Positions 50,286 to 61,854 of a stretch of 64,000 nucleotides of DNA are shown in pieces (the stretch's first letter is position 1; each line of letters starts with the position of its first letter). Source of the DNA: Anastatus disparis. Its lineage: Eukaryota; Arthropoda; Insecta; Hymenoptera; Eupelmidae. The notes beneath the pieces are model-generated. The model had not been told where the DNA came from, did no database searches, and saw nothing but the letters and a program-made list of their open reading frames with translations. The stretch is from NCBI GenBank assembly GCA_017163975.1, contig JAFFSR010000245.1, forward strand, positions 1,565,001 through 1,629,000, in the 5' to 3' direction. Position numbers and translations under genes: made by a program.

Positions 50286-52500
50286 TTTTTTTGGGCTCAA
50301 TAATTTTTTTGTCTCTATATTTTTTGAGCATTATATTTTCTTGGGCCTTTTTTTTGGGCCTAATATTTTTTTGGACTTTATATTTTCTTGAGCTTTATAT
50401 TTTTTTTGGACGTATACATTTTTTTGGGCTTTATATTTTTTGCACATTATATTATCTTGGGCCTTTAATTTTTTTGTGCCCAATATTTTTTGGGTTTTAT
50501 ATTTTCTTGAGCCTTATATTTTTTTAGAACTTATACTTTTTTGGGCTCTACATTTTTTGGACCCAATAATATTTTCTTCTCTATATTTTTTGAGCATTAT
50601 ATTTTTTTTAGTCTTATATTTTTTTGGGCTTTATATTTTTTTGGGCCCAATAATTTTTTCTTCTCTATATTTTTTGAGCATTATATTTTCTTGAGCTTTT
50701 TTTCGGGCCTAATATTTTTTGGGCTCAATAATTTTTTTGTCTCTATATTTTTTGAGCATTATATTTTCTTGGGCCTTTTTTTTGGGCCTAATATTTTTTT
50801 GGACTTTATATTTTCTTGAGCTTTATATTTTTTTTGGACGTATACATTTTTTTGGGCTTTATATTTTTTGCACATTATATTATCTTGGGCCTTTAATTTT
50901 TTTGTGCCCAATATTTTTTGGGTTTTATATTTTCTTGAGCCTTATATTTTTTTAGAACTTATACTTTTTTGGGCTCTACATTTTTTGGACCCAATAATAT
51001 TTTCTTCTCTATATTTTTTGAGCATTATATTTTTTTTAGTCTTATATTTTTTTGGGCTTTATATTTTTTTGGGCCCAATAATTTTTTCTTCTCTATATTT
51101 TTTGAGCATTATATTTTCTTGGGCTTTTTTTCGGGCCTAATATTTTTTTGGGCTCAATAATTTTTTTGTCTCTATATTTTTTGAGCATTATATTTTCTTG
51201 GGCCTTTTTTTTGGGCCTAATATTTTTTTGGACTTTATATTTTCTTGAGCTTTATATTTTTTTTGGACGTATACATTTTTTTGGGCTTTATATTTTTTGC
51301 ACATTATATTATCTTGGGCCTTTAATTTTTTTGTGCCCAATATTTTTTGGGTTTTATATTTTCTTGAGCCTTATATTTTTTTAGAACTTATACTTTTTTG
51401 GGCTCTACATTTTTTGGACCCAATAATATTTTCTTCTCTATATTTTTTGAGCATTATATTTTTTTGGGCTTTATATTTTTTTGGGCTTTATATTTTTTTG
51501 GGCCCAATAATTTTTTCTTCTCTATATTTTTTGAGCATTATATTTTCTTGGGCTTTTTTTCGGGCCTAATATTTTTTTGGGCTCAATAATTTTTTTGTCT
51601 CTATATTTTTTGAGCATTATATTTTCTTGGGCCTTTTTTTTGGGCCTAATATTTTTTTGGACTTTATATTTTCTTGAGCTTTATATTTTTTTTGGACGTA
51701 TACATTTTTTTGGGCTTTATATTTTTTGCACATTATATTATCTTGGGCCTTTAATTTTTTTGTGCCCAATATTTTTTGGGTTTTATATTTTCTTGAGCCT
51801 TATATTTTTTTAGAACTTATACTTTTTTGGGCTCTACATTTTTTGGACCCAATAATATTTTCTTCTCTATATTTTTTGAGCATTATATTTTTTTTAGTCT
51901 TATATTTTTTTGGGCTTTATATTTTTTTGGGCCCAATAATTTTTTCTTCTCTATATTTTTTGAGCATTATATTTTCTTGGGCTTTTTTTCGGGCCTAATA
52001 TTTTTTTGGGCTCAATAATTTTTTTGTCTCTATATTTTTTGAGCATTATATTTTCTTGGGCCTTTTTTTTGGGCCTAATATTTTTTTGGACTTTATATTT
52101 TCTTGAGCTTTATATTTTTTTTGGACGTATACATTTTTTTGGGCTTTATATTTTTTGCACATTATATTATCTTGGGCCTTTAATTTTTTTGTGCCCAATA
52201 TTTTTTGGGTTTTATATTTTCTTGAGCCTTATATTTTTTTAGAACTTATACTTTTTTGGGCTCTACATTTTTTGGACCCAATAATATTTTCTTCTCTATA
52301 TTTTTGAGCATTATATTTTTTTAGTCTTATATTTTTTTGGGCTTTATATTTTTTGGGCCCAATAATTTTTTCTTCTCTATATTTTTTGAGCATTATATTT
52401 TCTTGGGCTTTTTTTCGGGCCTAATATTTTTTTGGGCTCAATAATTTTTTTGTCTATATTTTTTGAGCATTATATTTTCTTGGGCCTAATATTTTTTTGG
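50286..52500. repeat. 429-bp higher-order repeat
   Basis: Near-identical blocks start at about 50291, 50719, 51148, 51577 and 52006, with a shorter sixth at 52432 (steps 428, 429, 429, 429, 426). Each block is a fixed series of about 20-bp GGGCC-type subunits, so the block rather than the subunit has been amplified recently. Confidence 0.95.
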
Positions 52501-52980
52501 GCTTTATATTTTCTTGAGCTTTATATTTTTTTTGGACGTATACATTTTTTTGGGCTTTATATTTTTTGCACATTATATTATCTTGGGCCTTTAATTTTTT
52601 TGTGCCCAATATTTTTTGGGTTTTATATTTTCTTGAGCCTTATATTTTTTTGGAACTTATACTTTTTTGGGCTCTACATTTTTTGGACCCAATAATTTTT
52701 CCTTCTCTATATTTTAGAGCCTTATATTTTCTTGTGCCTTTTATTTTTTTGGGCCCAATAATTTTTTCTTTTTTATATTTTTTGAGCATTATATTTTCTT
52801 GAGCCTTATATTTTTTTGGAACTTATACTTTTTTGGGCCCTACATTTTTTGGACCCAATAATTTTTCCTTCTCTATATTTTTTGAGCATTATATTTTCTT
52901 GAGCCTTATATTTTTTTGGAACTTATACTTTTTTATGCCTTACATTTTTTGGGTCCAATAACTTTTTCTTTTTTAAAAAT

Positions 52981-53293
52981 GTTTATTTTCTATAAATTTT
53001 TCTAAGATTAAAAATTTTTAATTGATCTAGAGCCAAATAACTTTTTTATATTGTTTGCTATCGTGAACAAAAGATACCAGAAAAGAATTATTTTATAAAA
53101 GATAGTGAAGCATTAAATTCGAAGATATCATAATTTTTTGCCTTATCTTTAGGGCCTTATTTTTTCATAGTTGCTATATTTTTATCCTAATTTTTTGGGC
53201 TTTATTTTTTCAGTCTTTTTTTCAAGTCTTATTTTCTATTTAATATTTGGGCTCAATTAATAATTTATTTAGTCATTCATATGGTTTTTTTTC
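52981..53293. other. AT-rich noncoding spacer
   Basis: Diverged GGGC-type subunits fade out by about 53215; nothing else recognised. Confidence 0.4.
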
Positions 53294-53465
53294 CATGTGA
53301 CATATGTCAAGTCGGCATTTTTTGCTTGATGACAATATTTTGTATGTTTTTGTTGCTTTAATTTTTGTATTTTTTACATATATGACTAGAGGAATCGATT
53401 ATATTTTTGAAGTGCAAATGAGTAAATAAATTCTTATAAGCATTTATTATAAGTACCAAACTAGG
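53294..53465. repeat. dispersed repeat, copy 1 of 2
   Basis: About 170 bp with ATATGTCAAGTCGGCATTTTT and ACATATATGACTAGAGG matches 61680-61853 in the same orientation. Confidence 0.8.
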
Positions 53466-53745
53466 TCTCTCTCTCTCTCTCTCTTGCTCTCTTACATTCT
53501 CTCTCGATTTCCTACGTTTTCTCACGCTTTTTCATGCTTTTTTTCGCATTCCCACGTCTTGCTCTTTTACGCTTCTTTGTTCTCCCATGCATTCTCTTTC
53601 TTTCTGTCTCTTGCTGTTTTTTTCGCTTGCTGTCGCTTTTTGTTTTTTCTTTGTTCTTTTTCTTACTCTATCTTGCTCTTCTGTTTTTTTACAGCTTCTT
53701 GCATTTTTGTCCTCTCTTGCATTTTTATTTTTTAGTCTAATAAAG
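53466..53745. repeat. pyrimidine-rich low-complexity tract
   Basis: (CT)n and TTTTTC-type sequence with strong strand asymmetry. It opens several overlapping long frames rich in Phe/Leu/Ser or Lys/Arg/Glu, which I do not consider genes. Confidence 0.7.
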
Positions 53746-53889
53746 CATTTCATCCATGCCTGTTATTTTTTAAGGAATTCGTCAGTGGAGCGTTTTTTTT
53801 TAAATTTTTTTATAACAGGCTCCGCTCCAAATGCTTATTTGCACAATATTTAGCAACAATTATTAAGCAGTAGATTTAACTGTGTATCT

Positions 53890-54440
53890 TTATGTGCAGC
53901 CAGTAGAACAGCGCATCCTCATATGCAGACGATTCAACAGCGCATCACCATATGCAGCCGATTGAACAGCGCATCCCCATATGCAGCCGATTCAACAGCG
54001 CATTTTCATATGCAGCCGATTCAACAGCGCATTCCCATATGCAGCCGATTTAACAGCGCATCCCCACACAGAAGGGAATTTGGCATTAGGAGATTTTAAT
54101 GTCTTTTGAAATACTAAATGTAATTATAACTAACATTAATGTTTTTGAATTTGTAAATAGAATAAGTGGTAATTTTTTACTTCAAAGTTCCTTGTAATAC
54201 AGGATTCAATGTATACGGTATTTCAAAACTTCTTGTAATGGTATATTACAATTTTTAGAAAAACGCTTCACCGAATTCGAAATATATTATTTCTAAAATC
54301 GTACACGAACAAAATATGGTAATTATTTATTGCCAAATTTCTTTCCGTGCATATGCAGCCGATTCAACAGCGCATCCCCATATGCAGCCGATATCGTACT
54401 GTGAATTTTTAAATGCAATCTATATTACTGCGCATTTCCA
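53890..54440. repeat. Helitron copy 2 3' flank with 29-bp minisatellite
   Basis: Units ATATGCAGCCGATTCAACAGCGCATCCCC-type at about 53893-54065 and 54343-54400, the reverse complement of those after copy 1. AT-rich sequence without features separates the two clusters. Confidence 0.8.
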
Positions 54441-54551
54441 TGTACAGTCAATTCATCAGTGCTTTCTAATATGCATCATGATTTTGAATATTATATCAAA
54501 TATTATTATATTAGATATCATAATATTTTTATTATATAAATATTTACAATA

Positions 54552-56400
54552 TTATTTATAATATTTCTTTATATACAATGTTTTTGTATAAATTGTGTCT
54601 TGATCATTCTTATTTTCTCCGTTGACTATTGCGCTTTTGCTTAAAAATAATTTTAAATTATTTTTATGTTTTGTCCTTGAAAGGGCAACATATAATTGTC
54701 CATGACTGAAAACGCGTGATGGTAAATATACACCAACTTTTTCATAAGATTGTCCTTGGTATTTATTAATAGTCATTGCAAAAACTAATCTAATAGGAAA
54801 CTATTTTCTTTGCATGTTGAAAGGGATATGTTCTTTAGATAGAGATGAAATTATTCTTGGAATAAAAACTAATTTACCTTTGTTTTTTCCACTTGCCAAT
54901 TCAGCTTGGATAGAATATCTTAGTAGGTTTTTTACTATTAACCTTGTCCCGTTGCAAAGTCCCTCATTTACATTAAAATTTCTCAAAAGAATTATAATAG
55001 CTCCTACTTTTAAATATAATTTATGTGGTGGAAGTCCATTAGGAATTAACGTATTTAAAAATTCTGTAGGTAATATAACATCTGAATTTTCTTTGTCATC
55101 ATCTTCGGCTGTATCAATACTTAAATATTCAACATAGCCTCCTTCTATTATATTCAAAACGCCGTTATTGATTTGAATAACATCATTATTTTTAGGAGCC
55201 AAAATAACTTTATCTATTAGATTTTCACTATTTATTTTTATTTTATTTCCAAATATTTCTTCGACAAAATGTGCTCTAATGATAAGATTTTCTGGTATAG
55301 CACTTAGTTCATTATCATCTTCAAAAAGATTAAGACGTTTTCCTTCTCCGATATCTAATAACCATTGTTTGAAATTATTATCATTATCTGAAACTCGCAG
55401 ATTTTCACTTAATGTCGTACGCATAAAATTTTGCCATAAACTTAAACTAAATTCAACCGAATTTTCTATAATATTAAAACGACTTCGATGTCGAACAATT
55501 GGTAATGTTTGCCTAAAATCTCCTGATACAATTACAGTTTTACCACCGAAGGGTTGGTGTTGTATATCGCACAAATCTTGAAAAAGACGATCAACTGCCT
55601 CAAAAGCAAATTTGGAAGTCATAGATATTTCATCCTTCTGCAGAGTTAGGCTTAACATTACATGTTGTGCAATCTGTTATATTCAATGGTAGTTTAAATG
55701 TTGTGTGCACTGTTTTTCCATCAATCAATGAATTCGCTGCTATACCTGTCCAAGCAACACATAAGTAACGTATATTATGATATTTAAAATGAGCTATTAA
55801 AACGTTAAGTAAAAGACTTTTTCCTCTTCCACCTGGTCCATCAATAAAAATATATTTTTTTTTACTTTGGTTGTTTAAACTTTTTATAGTAGAGTTGAAT
55901 ATTTGCCTTTTTTTATCATTTCAAGAATTTATTTTCATTTCTAATTCATTAAGAATATTATTATTATGATTTAAATTTGTTTGATTATTATCTTCTTCTA
56001 TAAATGTGCTTATGTTAGGTAAATTAAAATCGTTCAATGAAAATCTATTGACTTGTAAATTATTTTTAATAACATTCAATGCATGATCTTCACCTATATT
56101 TTTTTTTGTATTCAGGGTGGTAAAATTTATCTTTATATTTTTCATATAAATCTCGTGCATTTATAGGATTATGAAAAACGCAAATAAAAGCAAATAATTC
56201 ACAAAGAGCATAAGGGAATTCTGTTGAAGACGCTTCTTCCAAACATCTATCCCATTCTTCAGCTTCATTAATTAATTGTTTTGCCTGAGCTGCCTCATAA
56301 AATGAATTGTACATCACATCATCAACAGTACGCAAAGCTTCAAAAGCCGTGGCTCCTTTAACATGTAATAGTAATAACCTAATAAAATAACGTTGTCTAT
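54552..56400 (-). pseudogene. Helitron copy 2: PIF1-like helicase domain
   Basis: Same order as copy 1: RLLLLHVKGATAFEALRTVDDVMYNSF at the start, Walker A with Ser replaced by Arg (GPGGRGKS), DEISM, GDFRQTLPIVRHRSR, then [13 protein letters not shown] and [10 protein letters not shown]. About 45 bases just before DEISM are missing and shift the frame; further breaks near 56095 and 54790. Trp codons lost in copy 1 are intact in FKQWLLDIGEG. Confidence 0.9.
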
Positions 56401-57364
56401 CTTATGGAACAACAAATCCATTATCTGCTAATCTTTCTGTAAATTTATTTTTGAAAATAAATTTGACGCCATCATTTTTGCGTTTGTATAGTGGATGGAT
56501 ATCCACTAAAACAACAATATTTAAATCAAATGGATATTTGATTTAAATATTGTTGTATTATTAAATTTTTTTGTAAAATTTTTTGTACATTGTTTCGTAT
56601 TTTTATCCATACATGGACAATTTATATTTTGCATACCACAGGGACCGTGTATCATAAATTGCTTAACAATACTATATAATTTCGGATAAAGATCTTTATT
56701 TGGGATTTTTGCACTTATTATTTCATCAACTTTTTCGGGAGTGTTTATTTTATCATTTTTATCTAAGAATAATAACATATGCATATGTGGTAATCCTCGT
56801 TTTTGAAATTCAATTACGTAACAACACGCAACACATTTTCCAAATATTCCTCTTTTAATTACTAAATCTTTAAATTCTTCCACTTTTTGATGAAATACTT
56901 TTGTTACAATATCCGGCCTATCTATTGAACTTTCATAATTTTCCAAGTTTTTAATTATTTTTCCAATGTGGATTTTACGTTATAGTTAAAAAAAGGTCAG
57001 GTTTACCATGATAATTTACAAGCGTCATCGAGTCCATGTAATTTTGTTTCATAAATCGTAGACTGCCTGTAAAATTTGATGGTAATATGACCATTTATCC
57101 AATTTTTGACGATTCTAATTCTGTTTTGTTATGTAAATAGTCTATTACTCCTTTGTAACAATCACTTCTTAATATATTTTGATTTTTTCGTATAAAATAT
57201 AATCTAGAAGTTTCAACTTTTACAAATGCATCAATGATTGCCTGATGAGATATTTTTCCCAATTTGAGGTATGGATTAAATTCATTTCTAATACTAAATC
57301 TATAATTATAAAATTGCAAATTTGAAATATTAGTTGTTCCAAATTTACTTTTCATATTTGGCAA
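56401..57364 (-). pseudogene. Helitron copy 2: Rep nuclease domain
   Basis: Contains NLQFYNYRFSIRNEFNPYLKLGKISHQAIIDAFVKVETSRLYFIRKNQN and an intact two-His motif KRGLPHMHMLLFL (near 56775-56790), followed by the conserved NINCPCMDKNTKQCTKNFTKKF. It then jumps directly from DNGFVVP to the helicase linker, so the tyrosine motif present in copy 1 is deleted. A small duplication of TTTAAATCAAATGGAT lies at about 56515. Confidence 0.85.
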
Positions 57365-58556
57365 TCATCCATAACCACCTTAAGGATAAATTAGCGGATA
57401 TGTCATAGGATCTGTATGTTTGCTAATTGTTGGTATACTAATTGGTCTTTCATACTTAGAGTAAATGACAATATCACGTTCGATAGGAGGAAGATCATCT
57501 TTTCCAACATATACTATCGCGACTTTATTACAGGTAGGTACATTATATCTATTTTTATCCAAATTGTTATTGCGGACAATAGACCTTGTAACTGTTCTTG
57601 GAGGACAATTGATTTTTGCACATCGTTGCAGTTCTTCTTTTTCTACTTCATGCATCATTTTTTAGGCTTTTGCATAAGGGTTAATGTTTCTTATCAAATT
57701 ATTTAATTCTTTTAATAATACTAACTTTGCATTGAATTTTTTACGTTCAATCCTTACAATTTCATTATCTAAAACATATAATTGTCTATATTTACGTGCT
57801 TCATCTTTATTACGATGCAAAGCATACACATTATGATAAATTTGTCCACATATTTTCATAACTTGTGGTTCTTTACCTGTCAATTTATCAAAATTAGCTC
57901 CAAAACTTGCGAACGCTAAAGCATTATTGTATAATCTTACATTTTGTCGAAAATCAATACTTTCTTTTGTACGTTCGGTGGCTAAAAGTTTTAATCGTTC
58001 TGGGTAAGTAGGATTGTCTAACAATTCCACCTAACCTTTATGACAACAATTGGAGAAATCTTTACTTTTACTATATTCGAAAGCAAAATGCTTTGCATCA
58101 CAATAAACACATGTATGTGTCATGGAGCCAATGTAATTTTCAGATATAACATTTTCATCAAAATATATATTTGCAATACAACCAATGAGTTTAGAATTAC
58201 TTTCTTCTGCTAGAACTTTTTCATTCAATTTCTTTAATTTTTTCCCATTATGTCCTTAATTTTATCATTGTTTTTTATTTATCATGACATTATCATTGTT
58301 ATTACAAATATTATTATTGTTATTTTCAATATAATAATCAATGTCTTCAATTTTTAATCGTTTACACTTTATAAGTAACGTTTTTAATTGATAAGAATCA
58401 TATTTATATTTTCGCTTTCTCTCATCTGTTGGTTTATTCATTCCAATATTATAATTAAAATGTTGAAATTGGTAAAAATCATTATTTATTTGCGTTTTGT
58501 CAATAACATCTGAAATTTCCAATTGTTGATCATCAATTTTTTCAACTATTTCCATT
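57365..58556 (-). pseudogene. Helitron copy 2: N-terminal zinc finger and Helitron_like_N
   Basis: Four adjacent open pieces separated by single stops or shifts: DERKRKYKYDSYQLK; then CVYCDAKHFAFE…FSNCCHKG (intact zinc-finger cysteines); then ELLDNPTYPERL…YNNALAFASFGANFD…KICGQIYHNVYALHRNKDEARKYRQLYVLDNE; then MMHEVEKEELQ…IERDIVIYSKYERPISIPTISKHTDPMTYPLIYP. This uninterrupted SKSKDFSNCC region is the empty site of the 5-kb satellite element in copy 1. Confidence 0.85.
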
Positions 58557-58579
58557 TTATCATATTCAACATAAAGTTA

Positions 58580-59480
58580 ATTTTTTAATTTTCTTTAAGT
58601 CTTTCTTTTGCGTAATGCTTCTTTTTCACGTAGCTGTTTCAATTCATCAGCACTTATATTTAAAATCTATTTTACTTTTGCTATTCTATTCTCTTCTAAT
58701 ATTTTTTCATATTTAAGTGATTGTTCATTTTTTAATTTTATATAAGCTTCTTTCTTTCGTGAAGCCTCACTCGCACGTATTTGTTCCAATTCACCATTTT
58801 TTTTCCTTTGATTCCATTTTGGTTTTCTTATTTTTTTTTAACTTTTCTATATATTTATTTGGTTCAAAATATTTTGATTTCATTTAAGCTTCTTTCTCAC
58901 GTAAAGCCTAACTCGCACGTATTTGTTCCAATTCATCATTACTTTTTTTTCTTTAGATTCCATTTTGGTTTTCTTAGTATTTTTTAACTTTTCTATATAT
59001 TTAGTTGGTTCAGAATCTTTTAATTTTATATAAGCTTCTTTCTTACGTGAAGCCTCATTCGCACGTATTTGTTCCAATTCATCATTACTTTTTTTTCCTT
59101 GGATTCCGTTTTGTTTTTTTTAGTATTTTTTAACTATTCTATATATTTATTTGGTTCAGAATCTTTTAATTTTATATAAGCTTCTTTCTTACGTGAAGCC
59201 TCATCAGAACGTATTTGTTCTAATTGATCATTATTTTTTATTTTCTTGAATTCTAAATTCGTTTTCTTAGTATTTTCTTGAATTCTAAATTCGTTTTCTT
59301 AGTATTTTCTAACATTTCTTTATATTTATTTGGTTGTTCCATTTTCATATTGACACGTTTTTGTTCTAATTTTTCATTTTTTTTCCTGCATTTTTGTAAT
59401 TTTCTGTTTTATTGCATTTTTTCGATATTCATTCGATTTTTCTGTCACCTTTTTCTTAATCAATTTTGTCATACATAAGA
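58580..59480 (-). pseudogene. Helitron copy 2: Lys/Glu coiled-coil repeats
   Basis: At least four decayed repeats of about 165 bp (LEQIRANEASRKKEAYIKLKDSEP type), parallel to 36320-36960. Repeats differ by small indels so the frame is not continuous. Similar Arg/Lys/Glu repeats precede RepHel in some animal Helitrons; the role is unknown. Confidence 0.7.
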
Positions 59481-60358
59481 TTCCTTGTTATCTATTTCTT
59501 TTAATTCTTTTCTTCCTTGATTTAATTCAATCTCATTATTCCTAATTTTATCATCGTCATAATTTATGCTAATATCATCAAAATCCATTAAATAATCATT
59601 TTGTCTTAAAAATTTTTTTTCTGAAGAGTCATTGTCAATTTCCATTGGAATTATTTCAAGATTAGAATCTTTTGGATTGCAATACGTTTGCATCATTTTT
59701 ATTTGTTCTGCCAATAACTACATTTGTAATTTTTTTTTCAAGAAGTTCAGCGTCATCTAAATTTAATGGTATTTTATTTAAACAAGGTTCATGACAAAAA
59801 CTTCTTATCATGTCCGGTGGATTATTGTAATTGATAGTTGCATTATTATAATTATGTAAAATTGGAAACATTGTTAATCGCTGTGTTTCAAAAATTTTCA
59901 ATAAATGTAATCGCATTTGAGAAATATCGTATTTTAAGCAACATGGACATAAATTGTAAAGTACTGAAACAGCAAAAGCAATTGCAAAAACGCCGCAATC
60001 ATAATTACTTGTTTGTGATTGTACTGTTTCGAAAACTATGCTTGATTCAGATTTTTTCGGAAATAATTCGTTTATATAGATTTTATGCTCATCTTGTAAA
60101 TATTTAAGATTGAAGCTGTCATATATATGAATTATTTTATTATTATAATACATACAATCCAGTGACCACTTTTAAAATTTCCAGAAAATAATAATTGTAT
60201 AAATTGGGTATCAATGGGTACTGAATTAATATATTGCGGTTTTTGAATAAGTAAAGTTAATTGCATATTAAATAAGGTGCACCGTTTTAAAATATTATCA
60301 AATTCTAATATATGATAATCAGTTAACATCGAATTAATTCCACTATACAATCCTTATC
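59470..60358 (-). pseudogene. Helitron copy 2: Ulp1-like (C48) cysteine protease domain
   Basis: Reads …SGHWIVCI…, then IIHIYDSFN, then QSQTSNYDCGVFAIAFA. This is the His-Asp-Gln-Cys arrangement of Ulp1/SENP-type proteases: His in GHW, Asp in YDSF, Gln before the Asn-Tyr-Asp-Cys-Gly box. One frameshift lies between GHWIVC and IIHIYDSF (near 60140). Downstream, NLDDAELLEKK and an acidic stretch connect to the coiled-coil repeats. Such proteases cleave ubiquitin-like conjugates; the role in a Helitron is inference. It begins next to the TTAA element at 60365. Confidence 0.8.
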
Positions 60359-60364
60359 CTTTAA

Positions 60365-60767
60365 GAGCATGACGAAGCTTTCTGCCTTCTAATAATATTT
60401 CCAATCTTAACTTATGAATAAACGATGCGTTCAATTGAGTTTTTTTACTATAAAGAAAAAATTTGTAAGATTAAACTCTAGTGCGGACAACTCAAGAAAA
60501 CCGCCAAAATATTATACATACAAAGTTATAATAAAAACTTTCGATATATCGTATTTTAAGGTTAGGTTTGTCGAGTTTGATATCTAATTTCCAATCCAAG
60601 CTCATAAAAAAATAACAAGTCCAAATGATTTTTTATTTTAACAAAAATTATTGTACTAATATAACTTTAGTGCGGACAAGTCATTATATTTGTTTAATTT
60701 AAGAATTTAAAAAGATATCGATAAAATAAAAAAAGCAAAACTCGATTGCTGCAGCTCCGACATGCCG
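60365..60767. mobile_element. TTAA-flanked element, fuller copy
   Basis: TTAA at 60361-60364 and 60768-60771. Termini GAGCATGACGAAGCT and, inverted, CGGCATGTCGGAGCT. Interior shared with 35933-36315 in the same orientation (phrase TAGTGCGGACAA twice). 403 bp, noncoding. Confidence 0.7.
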
Positions 60768-60771
60768 TTAA

Positions 60772-60976
60772 GGCGACTTCAGATTTTAGGTTAGGTTTTA
60801 TTTTTGAGTTTACAAATTACTCTTTCAATATATAAAATTTTTCAGATTTTTTAATTTTCCACTATTTTACGGATTATAATAAATGGTGGAAAATTAAAAA
60901 ATCCAAAAAATTTTAGAAACTGAAAGAGTAATTTGTAAACTACAAAATGAAATTTAACTGAACTTCCGTAGTCGCC
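60772..60976. mobile_element. TTAA-flanked palindromic MITE GGCGACT, copy A
   Basis: 205 bp with TTAA at 60768-60771 (shared with the element on its left) and 60977-60980. Ends GGCGACT(T/A)C inverted; arms share ACAAATTACTCTTTCA and TTTAATTTTCCAC. Confidence 0.85.
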
Positions 60977-61679
60977 TTAACAATTAATTTATTTTCCTCA
61001 GTCAGACCCATTATTGAAAATTAAAATTCTTCCAGCACTTTTTATCTACTTTAAATAAAGTTAGAATTGCTTTTATATTAACTTATTTGATTAATTGTAT
61101 TTTCATACGTTAAAGCTGAAAAACCAAAAAAAAAATTATGAAAAATGCTATGAATTGTCATTAGAAAAAAAATTGAATGCTAATAAAATTAAGTCATAAC
61201 ATAAATTTAATTAAGGGCGCAAAATACCTTTCACAAATCTTTTTACTCTATCTTATTTATTTTTACTTATATGATGAATATAGCAAGATGAACTTTAAAT
61301 GATTTTCATTTCTTTTTTCAATTTTGCAATTTTCCAGAAATTTATAGCTAAAATAATATGATATACTATACAAATTTTTTTTTAATTAGCTGATTTAATA
61401 ATGAATATATCTTAAATAATCTCCGAAAAGTTTCTTATGTAAATCTAATTTCGTTTTTATTTTGTTAAAAGGCGGTCGGAACCAAATCGGATACTTAGTT
61501 CAGCGTTTATAATAAACGCTTATAATAATTTAATTACTCATTCATACGACAAAAATTAAATCAATATCTCTAGTCATGTACATGCATAATTTAAAATAGT
61601 TAAAGCGACAATAATATACAAAATATTATCGTCAGGCGAAAAATACTATTTCATAGTCAAAGCGACAATTTTTTGCATG
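60977..61679. other. AT-rich noncoding spacer
   Basis: Nothing recognised beyond AT-rich sequence. Confidence 0.4.
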
Positions 61680-61853
61680 TAATATATGTCAAGTCGGCAT
61701 TTTTCGCTTTATGACAATATTTTGCATGTTTTTGTCGCTTTAATTATTTTATTGTATTTCTTACATATATGACTAGAGGAATCGACTATATTTTTGCAGT
61801 GTAAATAAGTAAATAAATTTTTATAAGCATTTATTATAAGTATCAAACTAAGT
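61680..61853. repeat. dispersed repeat, copy 2 of 2
   Basis: Matches 53294-53465 in direct orientation. Confidence 0.8.
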
Positions 61854-61854
61854 A

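Larger units (their letters stand above)
48418..52980. repeat. giant lopsided palindrome of GGGCCC repeats
   Basis: Left arm (48418-48925) consists of short units like AAAAAAATATAAGGCCCAA; the right arm (49230-52980) has the complementary TTGGGCCCAATAATTTTTTC units and is about seven times longer. The hinge (48925-49235) is a clean hairpin with mirrored GTGTCTAATC, CGGTTCTCCG and AAGTGAAACCAC. Hydrophobic Phe/Leu/Tyr frames are artefacts. Confidence 0.85.

Noticed and set aside
48519..52802. Many Phe/Leu/Tyr-rich frames that look like membrane proteins
   Set aside because: They are translations of the TTTTTTGGGC repeats; they recur once per 429-bp block and have no other support.
53484..53853. 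Overlapping frames in the CT-rich tract
   Set aside because: Low-complexity pyrimidine DNA; every frame is open by composition.
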